Positions 19,108 to 27,704 of a stretch of 64,000 bases of DNA are shown here, one piece after another (the stretch's first letter is position 1; the number at the start of each line of letters is the position of its first letter). A program made the translations under genes and the position numbers. The notes under the pieces were generated by a model. That model made no database searches. It had not been told where the DNA came from and saw only the letters and a list, made by a program, of their open reading frames with translations. Source of the stretch: Ferrovibrio sp. GTDB taxonomy: Bacteria; Pseudomonadota; Alphaproteobacteria; Ferrovibrionales; Ferrovibrionaceae. Where the stretch lies: contig NZ_JAOZVR010000091.1 in the NCBI RefSeq assembly GCF_025869515.1, positions 1 through 64,000 of the forward strand, given 5' to 3'.

Positions 19108-19965
19108 TCAGAATCGCCACAGCCGGGGCATGGCCGGGCGATGCCCCAGCCCCGGCCGCAAGGCCGACCACAGATGGGCGAAGACCCGGCGCAGGCGGGC
19201 CGCATCGCGATCCAGCAGACGGACCAACAGCAGACCATCGATCACGGTGGCGCCCCAGTTACCATTCCCGGGGCCATGTGGCTCGCCGATCTCGAGGCTG
19301 CGCAGGCGGTCGCGCGCCGCGACAGCATCCGGGGCCTGATACAGGATGAGCGCCTGGGCCACCGCACCGGCAAAGCCGGCCGGATGATCCAGCAGTGCGG
19401 CGGTGTCGCCCTCGAGCCGGGTGCTGTCGGTCCAGACCAGCCGGCCATCGCGGCGCACCTGCCAGCGATCGAACAGGCTGCCACCGGCAAAGCGTTCGCC
19501 ATGCGCAGTGCGGCCAAAGACGGTGATATCGCCGGCCAGCAGTCGCGCACCGGCAGCCAGCGCCACGCCGACGCGGCGCTCGAGCCGGGCACCGTCGAAC
19601 AGGATCATTTCCTGCGGCAGCCATTCCAGGGCAGCATTGGCGCCGACCTCAAGCGTGAGATCGATGGCGGCGGCCTGCTGATCGGCGGCGCGATAGATTT
19701 TTTCCGCCGCCTGCGGCGTGCACAGTGCATCGGCACCGGCATCCACCATGGCCGCCAGACGCAGCCGGTCGCCGCCGGTAAGACCGCCAGCGGTGGTGAT
19801 CAGAATGGCGGTGAGCGGTTCGCCGGGGTCGGATGCCGGCAGCAGGGCGCGGCAGGGATCGGACTGGTAGAGATCGGCCAGCCGCGTGGTGCCGGCATCA
19901 TCGGCAAAGCGCAGTCGCAGGGCGCCGTCGGCGCGCTGCAGCCGCGGCGCCGGCGCTGCAGTCAT
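19108..19965 (-). CDS. ureD: Urease accessory protein UreD
   Basis: A 285-residue chaperone that binds apo-urease and recruits UreF and UreG. It carries the family core LITTAGGLTGGDRL, then TPQAAEKIYRA and LPQEMILFDGARLERR. The start at MTAAPAPRL overlaps the stop of the upstream rmlC-like gene by one base (TGATG). It stands before the sigma-54 promoter and so is probably in a separate transcript from urt-ure, in contrast to ureEFG at the far end. Confidence 0.94.
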   Translation of the reverse strand: MTAAPAPRLQRADGALRLRFADDAGTTRLADLYQSDPCRALLPASDPGEPLTAILITTAGGLTGGDRLRLAAMVDAGADALCTPQAAEKIYRAADQQAAAIDLTLEVGANAALEWLPQEMILFDGARLERRVGVALAAGARLLAGDITVFGRTAHGERFAGGSLFDRWQVRRDGRLVWTDSTRLEGDTAALLDHPAGFAGAVAQALILYQAPDAVAARDRLRSLEIGEPHGPGNGNWGATVIDGLLLVRLLDRDAARLRRVFAHLWSALRPGLGHRPAMPRLWRF

Positions 19966-20519
19966 CACAGCAGGTCTTGCTGTCCCGCCAGCAGGGGCTG
20001 GTCGGTATCGGCGATCATCACCTCGGCGACTTCCGGGCTGACCGGCCATTCGATCTTCAGCGCCGGATCGTCCCAGGCGATGCCGCGCATCAGCTCGGGG
20101 CTGGTATTGGCGCTGGTCTTGAGCAGGATCTGCGTTGCATTGTCGAGGCTGCACCAGCCGACCGCAAAACCGGGCATGGCATAAAACTGCTCGCTGCCCA
20201 TGTAACTGATCGTCGCGGTGCCGGCGCGGCCGAAGGTGGACGAGCCGCGCCGCACATCGACAGCAACGACAAACAGCCGGCCATGCAGCACGCGCAGCAG
20301 CGTGGCCTGACTCGCCGGTGCCAGCTGGTAGCGCAGGCCACGCACGTTGCCGGACTTGTCGGCATAGATGATGCGGTCGTCGACAAAGCGGTCATGCACG
20401 CCGACGGCACCGAGCGCGGTTTCGTTATAGACCGCGCTGGTCCAGCCCTGCTGGTCCATCACGGTGTCGGGGCGGATCAGCAGGAGGCCGGGAATGGCAA
20501 GCGGCGTGGCGTGAAACAT
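19965..20519 (-). CDS. RmlC-like cupin (dTDP-4-dehydrorhamnose 3,5-epimerase family), probably not catalytic
   Basis: A 184-residue protein with the RmlC fold: TPLAIPGLLLIRPD at the start, then NVRGLRYQ, VLHGRLFVVAVDVRRGSSTFG, MPGFAVGW and GIAWDDPALKIEWP. In true epimerases the third motif is RGLHYQ with a catalytic His; here that residue is Arg (R63). The usual PGFAHGF and the later Tyr-containing motif are also changed (AVGW and LLKTSAN). The fold is clear but the known epimerase chemistry is unlikely. The start is set by family length. The stop overlaps ureD by one base, so it is co-translated with a urease chaperone. A true-looking rmlC fragment is at the right end of the window. Confidence 0.85.
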   Translation of the reverse strand: MFHATPLAIPGLLLIRPDTVMDQQGWTSAVYNETALGAVGVHDRFVDDRIIYADKSGNVRGLRYQLAPASQATLLRVLHGRLFVVAVDVRRGSSTFGRAGTATISYMGSEQFYAMPGFAVGWCSLDNATQILLKTSANTSPELMRGIAWDDPALKIEWPVSPEVAEVMIADTDQPLLAGQQDLL

Positions 20520-20540
20520 GGCGGACCGGGAATGAGACGA

Positions 20541-20570
20541 GGCGGGCTCCATCATGGCTGGAGGCCCGCC
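20541..20570 (-). terminator. Possible hairpin terminator of the catabolic operon
   Basis: GGCGGGCTCC (20541-20550) pairs with GGAGGCCCGCC (20560-20570) with one bulged base. The hairpin lies 58 bp downstream of the last gene of the catabolic operon on the minus strand. There is no good T-tract after it, so it may be only a partial barrier between this operon and the rmlC-like-ureD pair. Confidence 0.35.
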
Positions 20571-20627
20571 GCCAAATCAAGGCATGGGCCGGAGTTATCC
20601 ACCGGCACTCATACGGAATGGCGACCG

Positions 20628-21467
20628 TCACACCACCGTCGCATGCCGCTCGATGCAAGTGCGCAGCACAGCATCGGCATCCTGTTTCCACCAGTTATTT
20701 GTGGACATGATCTCGACCTCGCAGAAGCCGTGATAACCGACACCCTCCACCATCGTCCGGATCGCCGGAATGTCGATCACGCCATCGCCCATCATGCCGC
20801 GATCCAGCAGCAGGTCGGTGGTCGGCACCAGCCAGTCGCAGATATGGAAGGCCAGCACGCGCCGGCTGGCCCGCCTGATCTGCCGGGCCAGCTGCGGGTC
20901 CCACCAGACATGATAGACATCGACGGCAACACCCAGATGGGTGTCGTCGGCGCCGCTGCCCAGCGCATCGCACAGATCGAGGGCCTGGCCCAGCGTATTC
21001 ACGCAGGCGCGGTCGGCGGCATACATCGGATGCAGCGGCTCGATGGCGAGCGGCACCTTCGCGGCCCTGGCATGCTCCAGCACGGCGGCGATGCCGTCCT
21101 GCACCTGTTGCCGCGCACCGGCGAGATCCTTCGATCCGGCCGGCATGCCGCCGACCACCAGCACCAGGCATTGGGCGCCCAGGGCCGCCGCATCGTCGAT
21201 GGCGCGCTTGTTATCCTCGATGGCAGCCCGGCGGCCGGCAGCGTCAGCCGCCGGGAACATGCCGCCGCGACAGAGGCCGGTCACCGTGAGACCGACATCG
21301 CGGATATGCCGAGCAGCCTTTGCGATCGTGTAGTCCGCCAGCTTGTCGCGCCAGGGCGAAATGCCGGTGATGCCATGGCGCGCACAGCCTTCGATACACT
21401 GCTGCAGCGACCACTGCTCGCGCACCGTGGCGGTATTGAGCGACAGCGGGCCGGGTTTCGTGGTCAT
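20628..21467 (-). CDS. Sugar phosphate isomerase/epimerase-like TIM-barrel protein (AP-endonuclease 2 fold)
   Basis: A 279-residue xylose-isomerase-like TIM barrel. Likely metal ligands are E143 (LAIEPLHPMYAADR), D183 and H186 (VAVDVYHVWWD), H208 (LAFHICDW) and E250 (GFCEVEI). The family includes inosose dehydratases, tagatose epimerases and the beta-eliminating enzymes that act on 3-keto-glycosides. The ATG overlaps the DUF993 stop by four bases, so it is the last gene of the operon. The substrate is unknown. Its neighbours suggest a keto-sugar or sugar-acid intermediate. Confidence 0.85.
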   Translation of the reverse strand: MTTKPGPLSLNTATVREQWSLQQCIEGCARHGITGISPWRDKLADYTIAKAARHIRDVGLTVTGLCRGGMFPAADAAGRRAAIEDNKRAIDDAAALGAQCLVLVVGGMPAGSKDLAGARQQVQDGIAAVLEHARAAKVPLAIEPLHPMYAADRACVNTLGQALDLCDALGSGADDTHLGVAVDVYHVWWDPQLARQIRRASRRVLAFHICDWLVPTTDLLLDRGMMGDGVIDIPAIRTMVEGVGYHGFCEVEIMSTNNWWKQDADAVLRTCIERHATVV

Positions 21468-22627
21468 GCCGCCACCCCATGCACGGCCATGACGGCCTTC
21501 ATGCGCGCCGCCGCCTGTTCCGGATCGGCCAGCAGCCCGGCCGCATCGGCCAGCCGGAACAGCTCGGCCAGGTGCAATGCCGAGCGCGTGCTCTGCTGGC
21601 CGCCGACCATGACGAAATGATCCTGGTGGCCGTTCAGATAGGCCATGAAGACCACGCCGGTCTTGTAGAAGCGCGTCGGCGCCCTGAAAATATGGCGCGA
21701 CAGCGGCACGGTCGGCGCCAGGATATCGTGGAAGGTCTTTTCATCGCCGCGCGTGAGTGCGCCGAGCGCCGCCGAAGCGGCCGGCGCGATGGCGTCGAAA
21801 ATGCCGAGCAGCGCATCGGAATGGCCCTGCGCGTCGCCGGCGATCAGTTCGGCATAGTTGAAGTCGTCGCCGGTATACATGCGCACAGCTTTAGGCAACC
21901 TGCGGCGCATGAGGATTTCCTTGTCCTTGTCGAGCAGGGAAATCTTGATGCCGTCGACCTTGTCGGCATTGGCGGCAATAACCTGCAGGCAGGTTTCCAT
22001 CGCCTGCATGTGGTCGGCATTGCCCCAGTAGCCGGCAAGTGCCGGATCGAACATCTCGCCCAGCCAGTGCATCACCACCGGCTGCTTCACCTGGCTGAGA
22101 ATGCGGCCATAGACCCTGATGTAATCATCCGGCGACTTCGCCGCGGCGGTGAGCGCGCGGCTGGCCATCAGGATGATGCGGCCGCCGAGCTTCTCGATGG
22201 CGCCGCACTGTTCCTCATAGGCGCGGATCACCGCATCGATGGTGACATCCGGGCCTGGCGCCAGATGGTCGGTGCCGGCGCCAGACGCCACCACCGCACC
22301 CGGCACATCCTTTGCCGCATCGAGCGAACGGCGCACCAGTTCCAGCGCATCGTTCCAGTCCAGCCCCATGCCGCGCTGGGCAGTGTCCATGGCTTCGGCC
22401 ACGCCGAAGCCGAGCAACCACAGATGCCGGCGGAAGGCAATCGTGCGGTCCCAGTCGATCGCCGGCGTCAGCCAGGGATCGTGATCGGCCAGCGGATCGG
22501 CCACCACATGGGCAGCGGCATAAGCCACGCGGCTGAATGGCGGCTTCACTGTCGGGAAGGCCTTCGGCGTCTTCAGCGTATAGGGCACCAGTTTGCCGGC
22601 GCCGGCAGGCAGGGTGAGTGTCGTCAT
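21464..22627 (-). CDS. DUF993 family protein (aldolase-like TIM barrel)
   Basis: A 387-residue protein that I recognise as DUF993, which has a dihydrodipicolinate-synthase-like barrel but no assigned reaction. Visible segments are WLTPAIDWDRTIAFRRHLW, GFGVAEAMDTAQRGMGLDW, GGRIILMASRAL, VMHWLGEMFDPALAGYWG and the candidate Schiff-base lysine in VDGIKISLLDK. Late motifs are YTGDDFNYAELI and QDHFVMVGG. DUF993 genes typically sit beside Gfo/Idh oxidoreductases and isomerase-like barrels, as here. I infer a retro-aldol or lyase step late in the pathway. Confidence 0.85.
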   Translation of the reverse strand: MTTLTLPAGAGKLVPYTLKTPKAFPTVKPPFSRVAYAAAHVVADPLADHDPWLTPAIDWDRTIAFRRHLWLLGFGVAEAMDTAQRGMGLDWNDALELVRRSLDAAKDVPGAVVASGAGTDHLAPGPDVTIDAVIRAYEEQCGAIEKLGGRIILMASRALTAAAKSPDDYIRVYGRILSQVKQPVVMHWLGEMFDPALAGYWGNADHMQAMETCLQVIAANADKVDGIKISLLDKDKEILMRRRLPKAVRMYTGDDFNYAELIAGDAQGHSDALLGIFDAIAPAASAALGALTRGDEKTFHDILAPTVPLSRHIFRAPTRFYKTGVVFMAYLNGHQDHFVMVGGQQSTRSALHLAELFRLADAAGLLADPEQAAARMKAVMAVHGVAA

Positions 22628-22644
22628 CTCAGACCTTCAGACAG

Positions 22645-23799
22645 TTAAATTTTCAACTCGGGCAAGTCGATCCAGCGGCGCTCCTTCCAGCTCTTCAGGC
22701 CGGCTTCGGCGAGCTGCACGCCCTTGGCGCCTTCCAGCAGCGTCCATTTGAACGGCTCGTTGTCGACCAGATGGCGGATATACATCTCCCACTGGGCGCG
22801 GAAGCCGTTCGGATAGACGCGATTCTCCGGCACTTCCTGCCAGGTATCGAAGAAATTGATGCTTTGCGGCAGATCGGGATTCCACACCGGCTTGGGCGTG
22901 GCGACGCGCGGCTGTACGAAACATTTATGCAGGCCGGCCACCGCCGAACCCAGCGTGCCATCGACATGGAAGGTGACCAGATCGTCGCGCCGCACGCGGG
23001 TGACCCAGGAGGAATTGATCTGAGCAATCACACCGCCTTCCAGTTCGAAGGTGGCATAGGCGGCATCGTCGGAATCGGCCTTGTAGGGCTTGCCATTCTC
23101 ATCCCAGCGCTTGGGGATATGGGTGGCGCCAAGGCAGGAGACGCTTTTGACGCCGCCGAACAGGTTGTCGAGCACATAGCGCCAGTGGCACAGCATGTCG
23201 AGAATGATGCCGCCGCCATCCTTGGACCGGTAGTTCCAGCTCGGCCGCTGCGCCACCTGCCAGTCGCCTTCGAACACCCAGTAGCCGAACTCGCCGCGCA
23301 CCGAGAGGATCTTGCCGAAGAAGCCACTGTCGATCAGCACCTTCATTTTTTCCAGGCCGGGCAGGAACAGCTTGTCCTGCACCACGCCGTTCTTGACGCC
23401 GTATTTCTTCGCCGCCTTGACCAGATCCATGGCCACAGCCAGCGTCTCGGCTGTCGGTTTCTCGCAGTAGATATCCTTGCCGGCTGCCATCGCCTTTTTC
23501 AGCAGGCCAGCACGGGCTTGGGTGGTGGCGGCATCGAAGAACAGGGTGTCGTCTTTGTTTTTCAGCGCGGCATCGAGATCGTCGGTATAGCGTTCGATGC
23601 CATGAGCCTTGGCCAGACGTGCAACCTTGTCGAGATTGCGGCCGACCAGGATCGGATCGGGCATCACGCGGCGGCCGTTCTTCAGCACCACGCCGCCATC
23701 CTTGCGGATCGCGCAGATCGAGCGGATCAGATGCTGGTTCATGCCCATGCGTCCGGTCACGCCATTCATGATGATGCCGAGACGAATATCCTTGCTCAT
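22645..23799 (-). CDS. Gfo/Idh/MocA family oxidoreductase
   Basis: A 384-residue NAD(P)-dependent dehydrogenase. The N-terminal Rossmann part has IMNGVTGRMGMNQHL, the nucleotide domain ends at the family motif CEKPTAE (E113-K114-P115), and the C-terminal domain has RSKDGGGIILDMLCHWRY, with the Asp and His expected for sugar binding. Members oxidise a sugar or inositol hydroxyl to a ketone. It lies 17 bp from each neighbour, inside the same operon. Together with two isomerase-like barrels it fits an oxidise-then-eliminate route like those for anhydro-sugars or C-glycosides, but the substrate is not known. Confidence 0.9.
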   Translation of the reverse strand: MSKDIRLGIIMNGVTGRMGMNQHLIRSICAIRKDGGVVLKNGRRVMPDPILVGRNLDKVARLAKAHGIERYTDDLDAALKNKDDTLFFDAATTQARAGLLKKAMAAGKDIYCEKPTAETLAVAMDLVKAAKKYGVKNGVVQDKLFLPGLEKMKVLIDSGFFGKILSVRGEFGYWVFEGDWQVAQRPSWNYRSKDGGGIILDMLCHWRYVLDNLFGGVKSVSCLGATHIPKRWDENGKPYKADSDDAAYATFELEGGVIAQINSSWVTRVRRDDLVTFHVDGTLGSAVAGLHKCFVQPRVATPKPVWNPDLPQSINFFDTWQEVPENRVYPNGFRAQWEMYIRHLVDNEPFKWTLLEGAKGVQLAEAGLKSWKERRWIDLPELKI

Positions 23800-23816
23800 G
23801 GTTTCTTGTCCTTCTT

Positions 23817-25259
23817 TCACGAATTCAGTGTCATGGGGGCGAGACTGCCCCAATCGGGTTCGGCTTCGGCGGCAAAGCTGACAGCAGCCATCACGCTGCG
23901 CAGGTCGAGGCTGCCGTTGCGGATGGCGAGCCGCACCCGGCCGTATTTCGGGTCGCGGCTGTAGAGATCGGGATGGGCGGCAAAGAAGGCATCCTGCTCG
24001 ATCTGGGGCGCAGTGCCAAAGCCGTCGACATAATGATGCCCGTTGCGCTCGACATGGCTGAGGCCGAGGGTGGCGACCAGGGCAAGATCCTGCTGCACGG
24101 CAAGGCCGGCCTGGCAGGTGAGGTCTTCGCCGGTGATGAAATAGCCGTTGCCCCACCGGACACACCGCGCCGCGTTCAGCACCGCACGATAAACGCCCTT
24201 GCAGGTCTTGGACGAGATGCCGCGATAGCCGAGGCTGCGTGCCTGCGGGAAGACATCGTAATCGGCATCCGACTCGTCGACGATCAGCGGCGTTTCGGCG
24301 GACAGCGCCTGAACCGATTTCTGCAATGCCGCAGCGCGTTTGATCGGCTGCTCGATATACTGGATGGCAGCACAGAGCCGGCGCAGTTTCGGATCGGCCT
24401 GCATCGTCCGCCACAGGACTGCGATGCCATCGACATCGTCATACTGCTCGTTGCCATCCAGGCTGACGTAATACGGATCCGCCGACTGGTCGAGCACGGC
24501 GGCGATGCCCTGCAGGCGGGCGAGATCGGCTTCGGCATTGCCACCGACCTTGAGCTTGAACCAGCGATGGCCGTATTGCGCGATGGCGCCTTCCAGGCTT
24601 TCCGGCAAGCCGTCGTTGAGTCGCGACCCTGCCGCCACGTCGCTTTCACGCAGCGGATCGATCAGGCCAACCGTATGTCGTGCGGCGATGCGGCGATGCG
24701 GCACCAGATCGGACAGCCAGGCATCGAGACCGAAGCCGGCCAGATCAGGCGTCAGGACTTCGGCCCTGATTCCGAGCAGATTCCTGCCCAGCACGGCATC
24801 GAACGGCAAGCCGCGCAGGCGGCACAGCGCATCGATAACGGCGCGATCCAGCAGGGCCGGGCCATAGGAGGCCACCAGGGCATTCAGGCCGGTTTGCGCA
24901 CCCTGCCGCACCAGCGCTGCATGATGGGCGGCGGAATGACCGAACGCCGTGCGCGCCGCGGTATCGGCGGCATAGGCGTCGGCGGCATGGCGGAGGCTGA
25001 GACGCAGCTGGTCGAAATTCTGCTCGTTCGACAGGGCTGGATTCTTGTCGAACCATTTCGGCGCCATCAGTTCGGCCGAGGCGCCCCAGGCACTGCGCCC
25101 GTCGGATGTCTCGATCCGCAGCCGGGTAAAGGCCTGCGGCGCCTCGGTCAGGGTCACCACTCCGAAGCGGAATGGCAGGCGCAGGGTGACCGGTCGCTCG
25201 AACAGCCGGATCTCGGCCAGCCGGAAGGCAGGTGCGCCATTCTGCGAACGGGCTGTCAT
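23817..25259 (-). CDS. Enolase-superfamily enzyme (muconate-cycloisomerase/mandelate-racemase-like)
   Basis: A 480-residue protein with an N-terminal capping domain and a C-terminal barrel. Metal ligands are D268 (LDGNEQYDD), E303 (YIEQPI) and D328 (IVDESD). Catalytic lysines are K235 and K237 (FKLKVGG) and K351 or K354 (SSKTCKGVY). A Lys on both sides of the barrel is the pattern of the MLE subgroup, which includes cycloisomerases and epimerases; acid-sugar dehydratases are another option. It is longer than the usual 370-400 residues, mostly by insertions before residue 230. Its ATG overlaps the neighbouring barrel gene by four bases. Confidence 0.88.
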   Translation of the reverse strand: MTARSQNGAPAFRLAEIRLFERPVTLRLPFRFGVVTLTEAPQAFTRLRIETSDGRSAWGASAELMAPKWFDKNPALSNEQNFDQLRLSLRHAADAYAADTAARTAFGHSAAHHAALVRQGAQTGLNALVASYGPALLDRAVIDALCRLRGLPFDAVLGRNLLGIRAEVLTPDLAGFGLDAWLSDLVPHRRIAARHTVGLIDPLRESDVAAGSRLNDGLPESLEGAIAQYGHRWFKLKVGGNAEADLARLQGIAAVLDQSADPYYVSLDGNEQYDDVDGIAVLWRTMQADPKLRRLCAAIQYIEQPIKRAAALQKSVQALSAETPLIVDESDADYDVFPQARSLGYRGISSKTCKGVYRAVLNAARCVRWGNGYFITGEDLTCQAGLAVQQDLALVATLGLSHVERNGHHYVDGFGTAPQIEQDAFFAAHPDLYSRDPKYGRVRLAIRNGSLDLRSVMAAVSFAAEAEPDWGSLAPMTLNS

Positions 25260-26083
25260 GCAGCCTCCTGCAGGATCGGGCGCAGGTAGTGGATGGCATG
25301 GGCCGCAACGCCTGGACCATCGGGTTCGTAGATGAAGGGTTCGACGCCGATGTCGCCGGCATAATCGCCGCTTTTGAGCGCGGCGATGATCGGCACGAAA
25401 TCCATCTCGCCCTGGCCGGGACCCTTGCGGTTCGGGTCGTTGACCTGCACATGGGCGATCAGGCCGGTCGGCAGCCAGCGTTTGATCAGCGCCGGCACGC
25501 TTTCGCTTTCCGCCAGGCCAGCCGCACTGCAGTCGATCATGGTCTTGAAGGCATTACTGCCGATGTATTCGACGATGCCGACCGCTTCACCCACCGTATT
25601 GACGAAATTGGTTTCGCGCGGCGCCAGCGGCTCCAGACAATAGGTCACGCCGGCCTTTTCGGCGGCGCGGGCGGCCACGCCGAAGGCTTCGAGCGCCCAG
25701 CCCTTGGCGGCATGAATGTCGCGATCCGGCAGGCGACGCTGTGCCGGCGAGCCATGTACGAGATAGCGCCCGCCGAGATCGGCACAGAGTTCGCAGAGCG
25801 CCTGAATCGCCTCGCGGGTGCGGCGGCGCATGGCCGGGTCGGGATCGGTGAGCGACAACCCCCTGGGCGCCACCAGCAGCCAGTGCAGGCCGGTAACTGC
25901 CAGGCCGGCTTCTTCGACGGCACGGCGGATCACCCGCCGCTCGGCCGCGTTCAGGGTCAGTGGATCGTCCGACAGCGTGAAAGGCGCAATCTCCAGTCCG
26001 TCATAGCCGAGTTCGGCGGCCAGCGCACATTGTGCGACGAACGGCCGGCCGGCGAGAACTTCATTGCAGAGCGAGAGGCGCAT
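25256..26083 (-). CDS. Sugar phosphate isomerase/epimerase-like TIM-barrel protein, first gene of the catabolic operon
   Basis: A 275-residue AP-endonuclease-2-fold barrel. Probable metal ligands are E151 (YCLEPLAPRETNF), D184 (TMIDCSAAG), H211 (IAHVQVND) and the Glu in IGVEPF. The segment AGLAVTGLHWLLVAPRGLSL is typical of the family. It is only distantly similar to the second barrel at 20628-21467. It is the promoter-proximal gene and lies just after a palindromic operator and a sigma-70 type promoter. Substrate unknown. Confidence 0.87.
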   Translation of the reverse strand: MRLSLCNEVLAGRPFVAQCALAAELGYDGLEIAPFTLSDDPLTLNAAERRVIRRAVEEAGLAVTGLHWLLVAPRGLSLTDPDPAMRRRTREAIQALCELCADLGGRYLVHGSPAQRRLPDRDIHAAKGWALEAFGVAARAAEKAGVTYCLEPLAPRETNFVNTVGEAVGIVEYIGSNAFKTMIDCSAAGLAESESVPALIKRWLPTGLIAHVQVNDPNRKGPGQGEMDFVPIIAALKSGDYAGDIGVEPFIYEPDGPGVAAHAIHYLRPILQEAA

Positions 26084-26108
26084 CGTTCGGGTCGGGTTGT
26101 TGGTCCTG

Positions 26109-26128
26109 AAGTAACCAGTCAGTTACTT
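26109..26128. promoter_or_regulatory. TetR-type operator 1 (catabolic operon)
   Basis: AAGTAAC-cagtca-GTTACTT is a perfect 7-bp inverted repeat. Its core GTAAC-N6-GTTAC recurs at 29420-29435 before tctC, next to the TetR gene. Here it overlaps the -10 element and transcription start of the promoter at 26126-26155, so a bound repressor would block initiation. Confidence 0.8.
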
Positions 26129-26155
26129 ATAATGCGATACAGCCGGTTTCGTCAA
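26126..26155 (-). promoter_or_regulatory. Sigma-70 type promoter of the catabolic operon
   Basis: On the minus strand TTGACG (26155-26150) is followed after 18 bases by TATAAG (26131-26126). Transcription would start near 26119, within operator 1, and the first ATG is at 26083. The promoter lies in the 85-bp gap between tctA and the TIM-barrel gene, so the five catabolic genes can be transcribed separately from tctCBA. Confidence 0.65.
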
Positions 26156-26168
26156 TTCGCAGCATGGC

Positions 26169-27689
26169 TCAGGCGCGGCGAAACGGGCGCAGCAACAACG
26201 CGGTCCCCTGCCCCATCACCCGCCGCGCAACCGGGATATTCATCAGCAGGGTAAGCAGCACCAGCAGGAACAGCACGAAGGCGATCGGGCGGCCGAAGAA
26301 GGGTGTGAGATCGCCATCCGACAGGCTGAGGCCGCGACGCAGACTCTTGTCCAGCAGGTCGCCCAGCACGATTCCCAGCACCAGCGGTGCCATCGGATAA
26401 TTCATGCTGCGCATGACCAGGCCGAGGATGCCGAAGACCAGCATGACGAGAATGTCGAAAGGCCGTGAGGCGATGGCATAGGAGCCGACAGCGCAGAGCA
26501 CGAAGATCACCGGCATGATGAGGGCGCGCGGCACCAGCAGAATCTTCACCAGCAGCCTGGTCAGCACCAGGCCGTAAATCAGGATGCCAATGGAGGCGAA
26601 GAACATCATCGCAACGACGTCGTAAACAAAGGTCGGATTCTCAACCATGATCAGCGGACCGGGCCGCACGCCATGGATCAGCATGGCGGCCAGCAGGACA
26701 GCAGCCGGCGCAGAGCCCGGCACCGCCAGCGTCAGCACCGGAATGACAGCGCCGGGTACGCAGGCATTGTCGCCGGTTTCGGCCGCCATCAGACCTTCTA
26801 CCGACCCCTTGCCGAATTTTTCCTTTTCCTTGCTGGCGCGACGCGCGGCGGCATAGGAACTCCAGGCTGCGACATCCTCGCCGACACCGGGCACGATGCC
26901 GATGAAGGTGCCGATCAGGCCGGAGCGGATCACGGTGCGCCAGTATTGCAGCACATCGCGGATTTTCGGGATCACCGTGTCATAGGTATTGATGATGAAT
27001 TTCTGCGGCTTGTCCTTCATCACGTTCAGCACTTCGGCAAAACCGAAGACGCCGACCAGCGCAGGGATCAGCGCGATGCCGCCGGAGAGATCGTGCACGC
27101 CGAAGGTGAAGCGGTCGTAGGCATACATGCCTTCCTGGCCGATGGCGGCGATGAACAGGCCGATGAAACCGGCGATCCAGCCTTTCAGCGGGTCGGTGCC
27201 GGTCAGGTTGCCCGAGATCACCACGCCGAAGACGGCCAGCCAGAAGAATTCGTAGGCGCCGAATTTCAGCGCCATCTCGCCCAGGATCGGCGTGAACAGC
27301 GCCAGGAAGAACATGCCGATCCAGGTGCCGAGGATCGAGCCCGAGGTGGCGATCCCCATGGCACGGCCGGCCAGGCCCTGCTTGGCCAGCGCGTGGCCAT
27401 CGAGGCAGGAGGCGGCCGAGGCCGGCGTGCCCGGAATATTCAACAGGATGGCGCTGCGGCTGCCGCCATAGATGGCACCGACATAGGTGCAGATCAGGAT
27501 CAGCAGCGCCTGGTCGGAGGGCAGCTTGAGTGTCAGGGTGGTCATCAGCGCCACGCCCATGGTGGCGGTCAGGCCCGGCAAGGCGCCGATGATCAGGCCG
27601 ACCAGCGAGCCACCCAAGGCGAAGAGCAGGACTTCCGGCCTGGCAAAATGCCAGATCGAATTCGCAAAACCAATCAGACCGTCAAACAT
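26169..27689 (-). CDS. tctA: Tripartite tricarboxylate transporter large permease TctA
   Basis: A 506-residue membrane protein with about twelve hydrophobic segments. It shows the two family signatures GALPGLTATMGVALM near residues 36-50 and IPGTPASAASCLDGHAL near 85-101, plus the mirrored GIVPGVGEDVAAWSSYAAAR in the second half. With TctB and the binding protein TctC it imports a carboxylate. Its neighbours suggest that the substrate feeds the DUF993/Gfo pathway. It is 15 bp from tctB. Confidence 0.95.
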   Translation of the reverse strand: MFDGLIGFANSIWHFARPEVLLFALGGSLVGLIIGALPGLTATMGVALMTTLTLKLPSDQALLILICTYVGAIYGGSRSAILLNIPGTPASAASCLDGHALAKQGLAGRAMGIATSGSILGTWIGMFFLALFTPILGEMALKFGAYEFFWLAVFGVVISGNLTGTDPLKGWIAGFIGLFIAAIGQEGMYAYDRFTFGVHDLSGGIALIPALVGVFGFAEVLNVMKDKPQKFIINTYDTVIPKIRDVLQYWRTVIRSGLIGTFIGIVPGVGEDVAAWSSYAAARRASKEKEKFGKGSVEGLMAAETGDNACVPGAVIPVLTLAVPGSAPAAVLLAAMLIHGVRPGPLIMVENPTFVYDVVAMMFFASIGILIYGLVLTRLLVKILLVPRALIMPVIFVLCAVGSYAIASRPFDILVMLVFGILGLVMRSMNYPMAPLVLGIVLGDLLDKSLRRGLSLSDGDLTPFFGRPIAFVLFLLVLLTLLMNIPVARRVMGQGTALLLRPFRRA

Positions 27690-27704
27690 CGATGCAATCC
27701 TGAC

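Noticed and set aside
22645-24414. A longer start for the Gfo/Idh gene that would give 589 residues
   Set aside because: The extra 205 residues are the wrong frame of the enolase-superfamily gene and have no domain; the start at 23799 fits the family.
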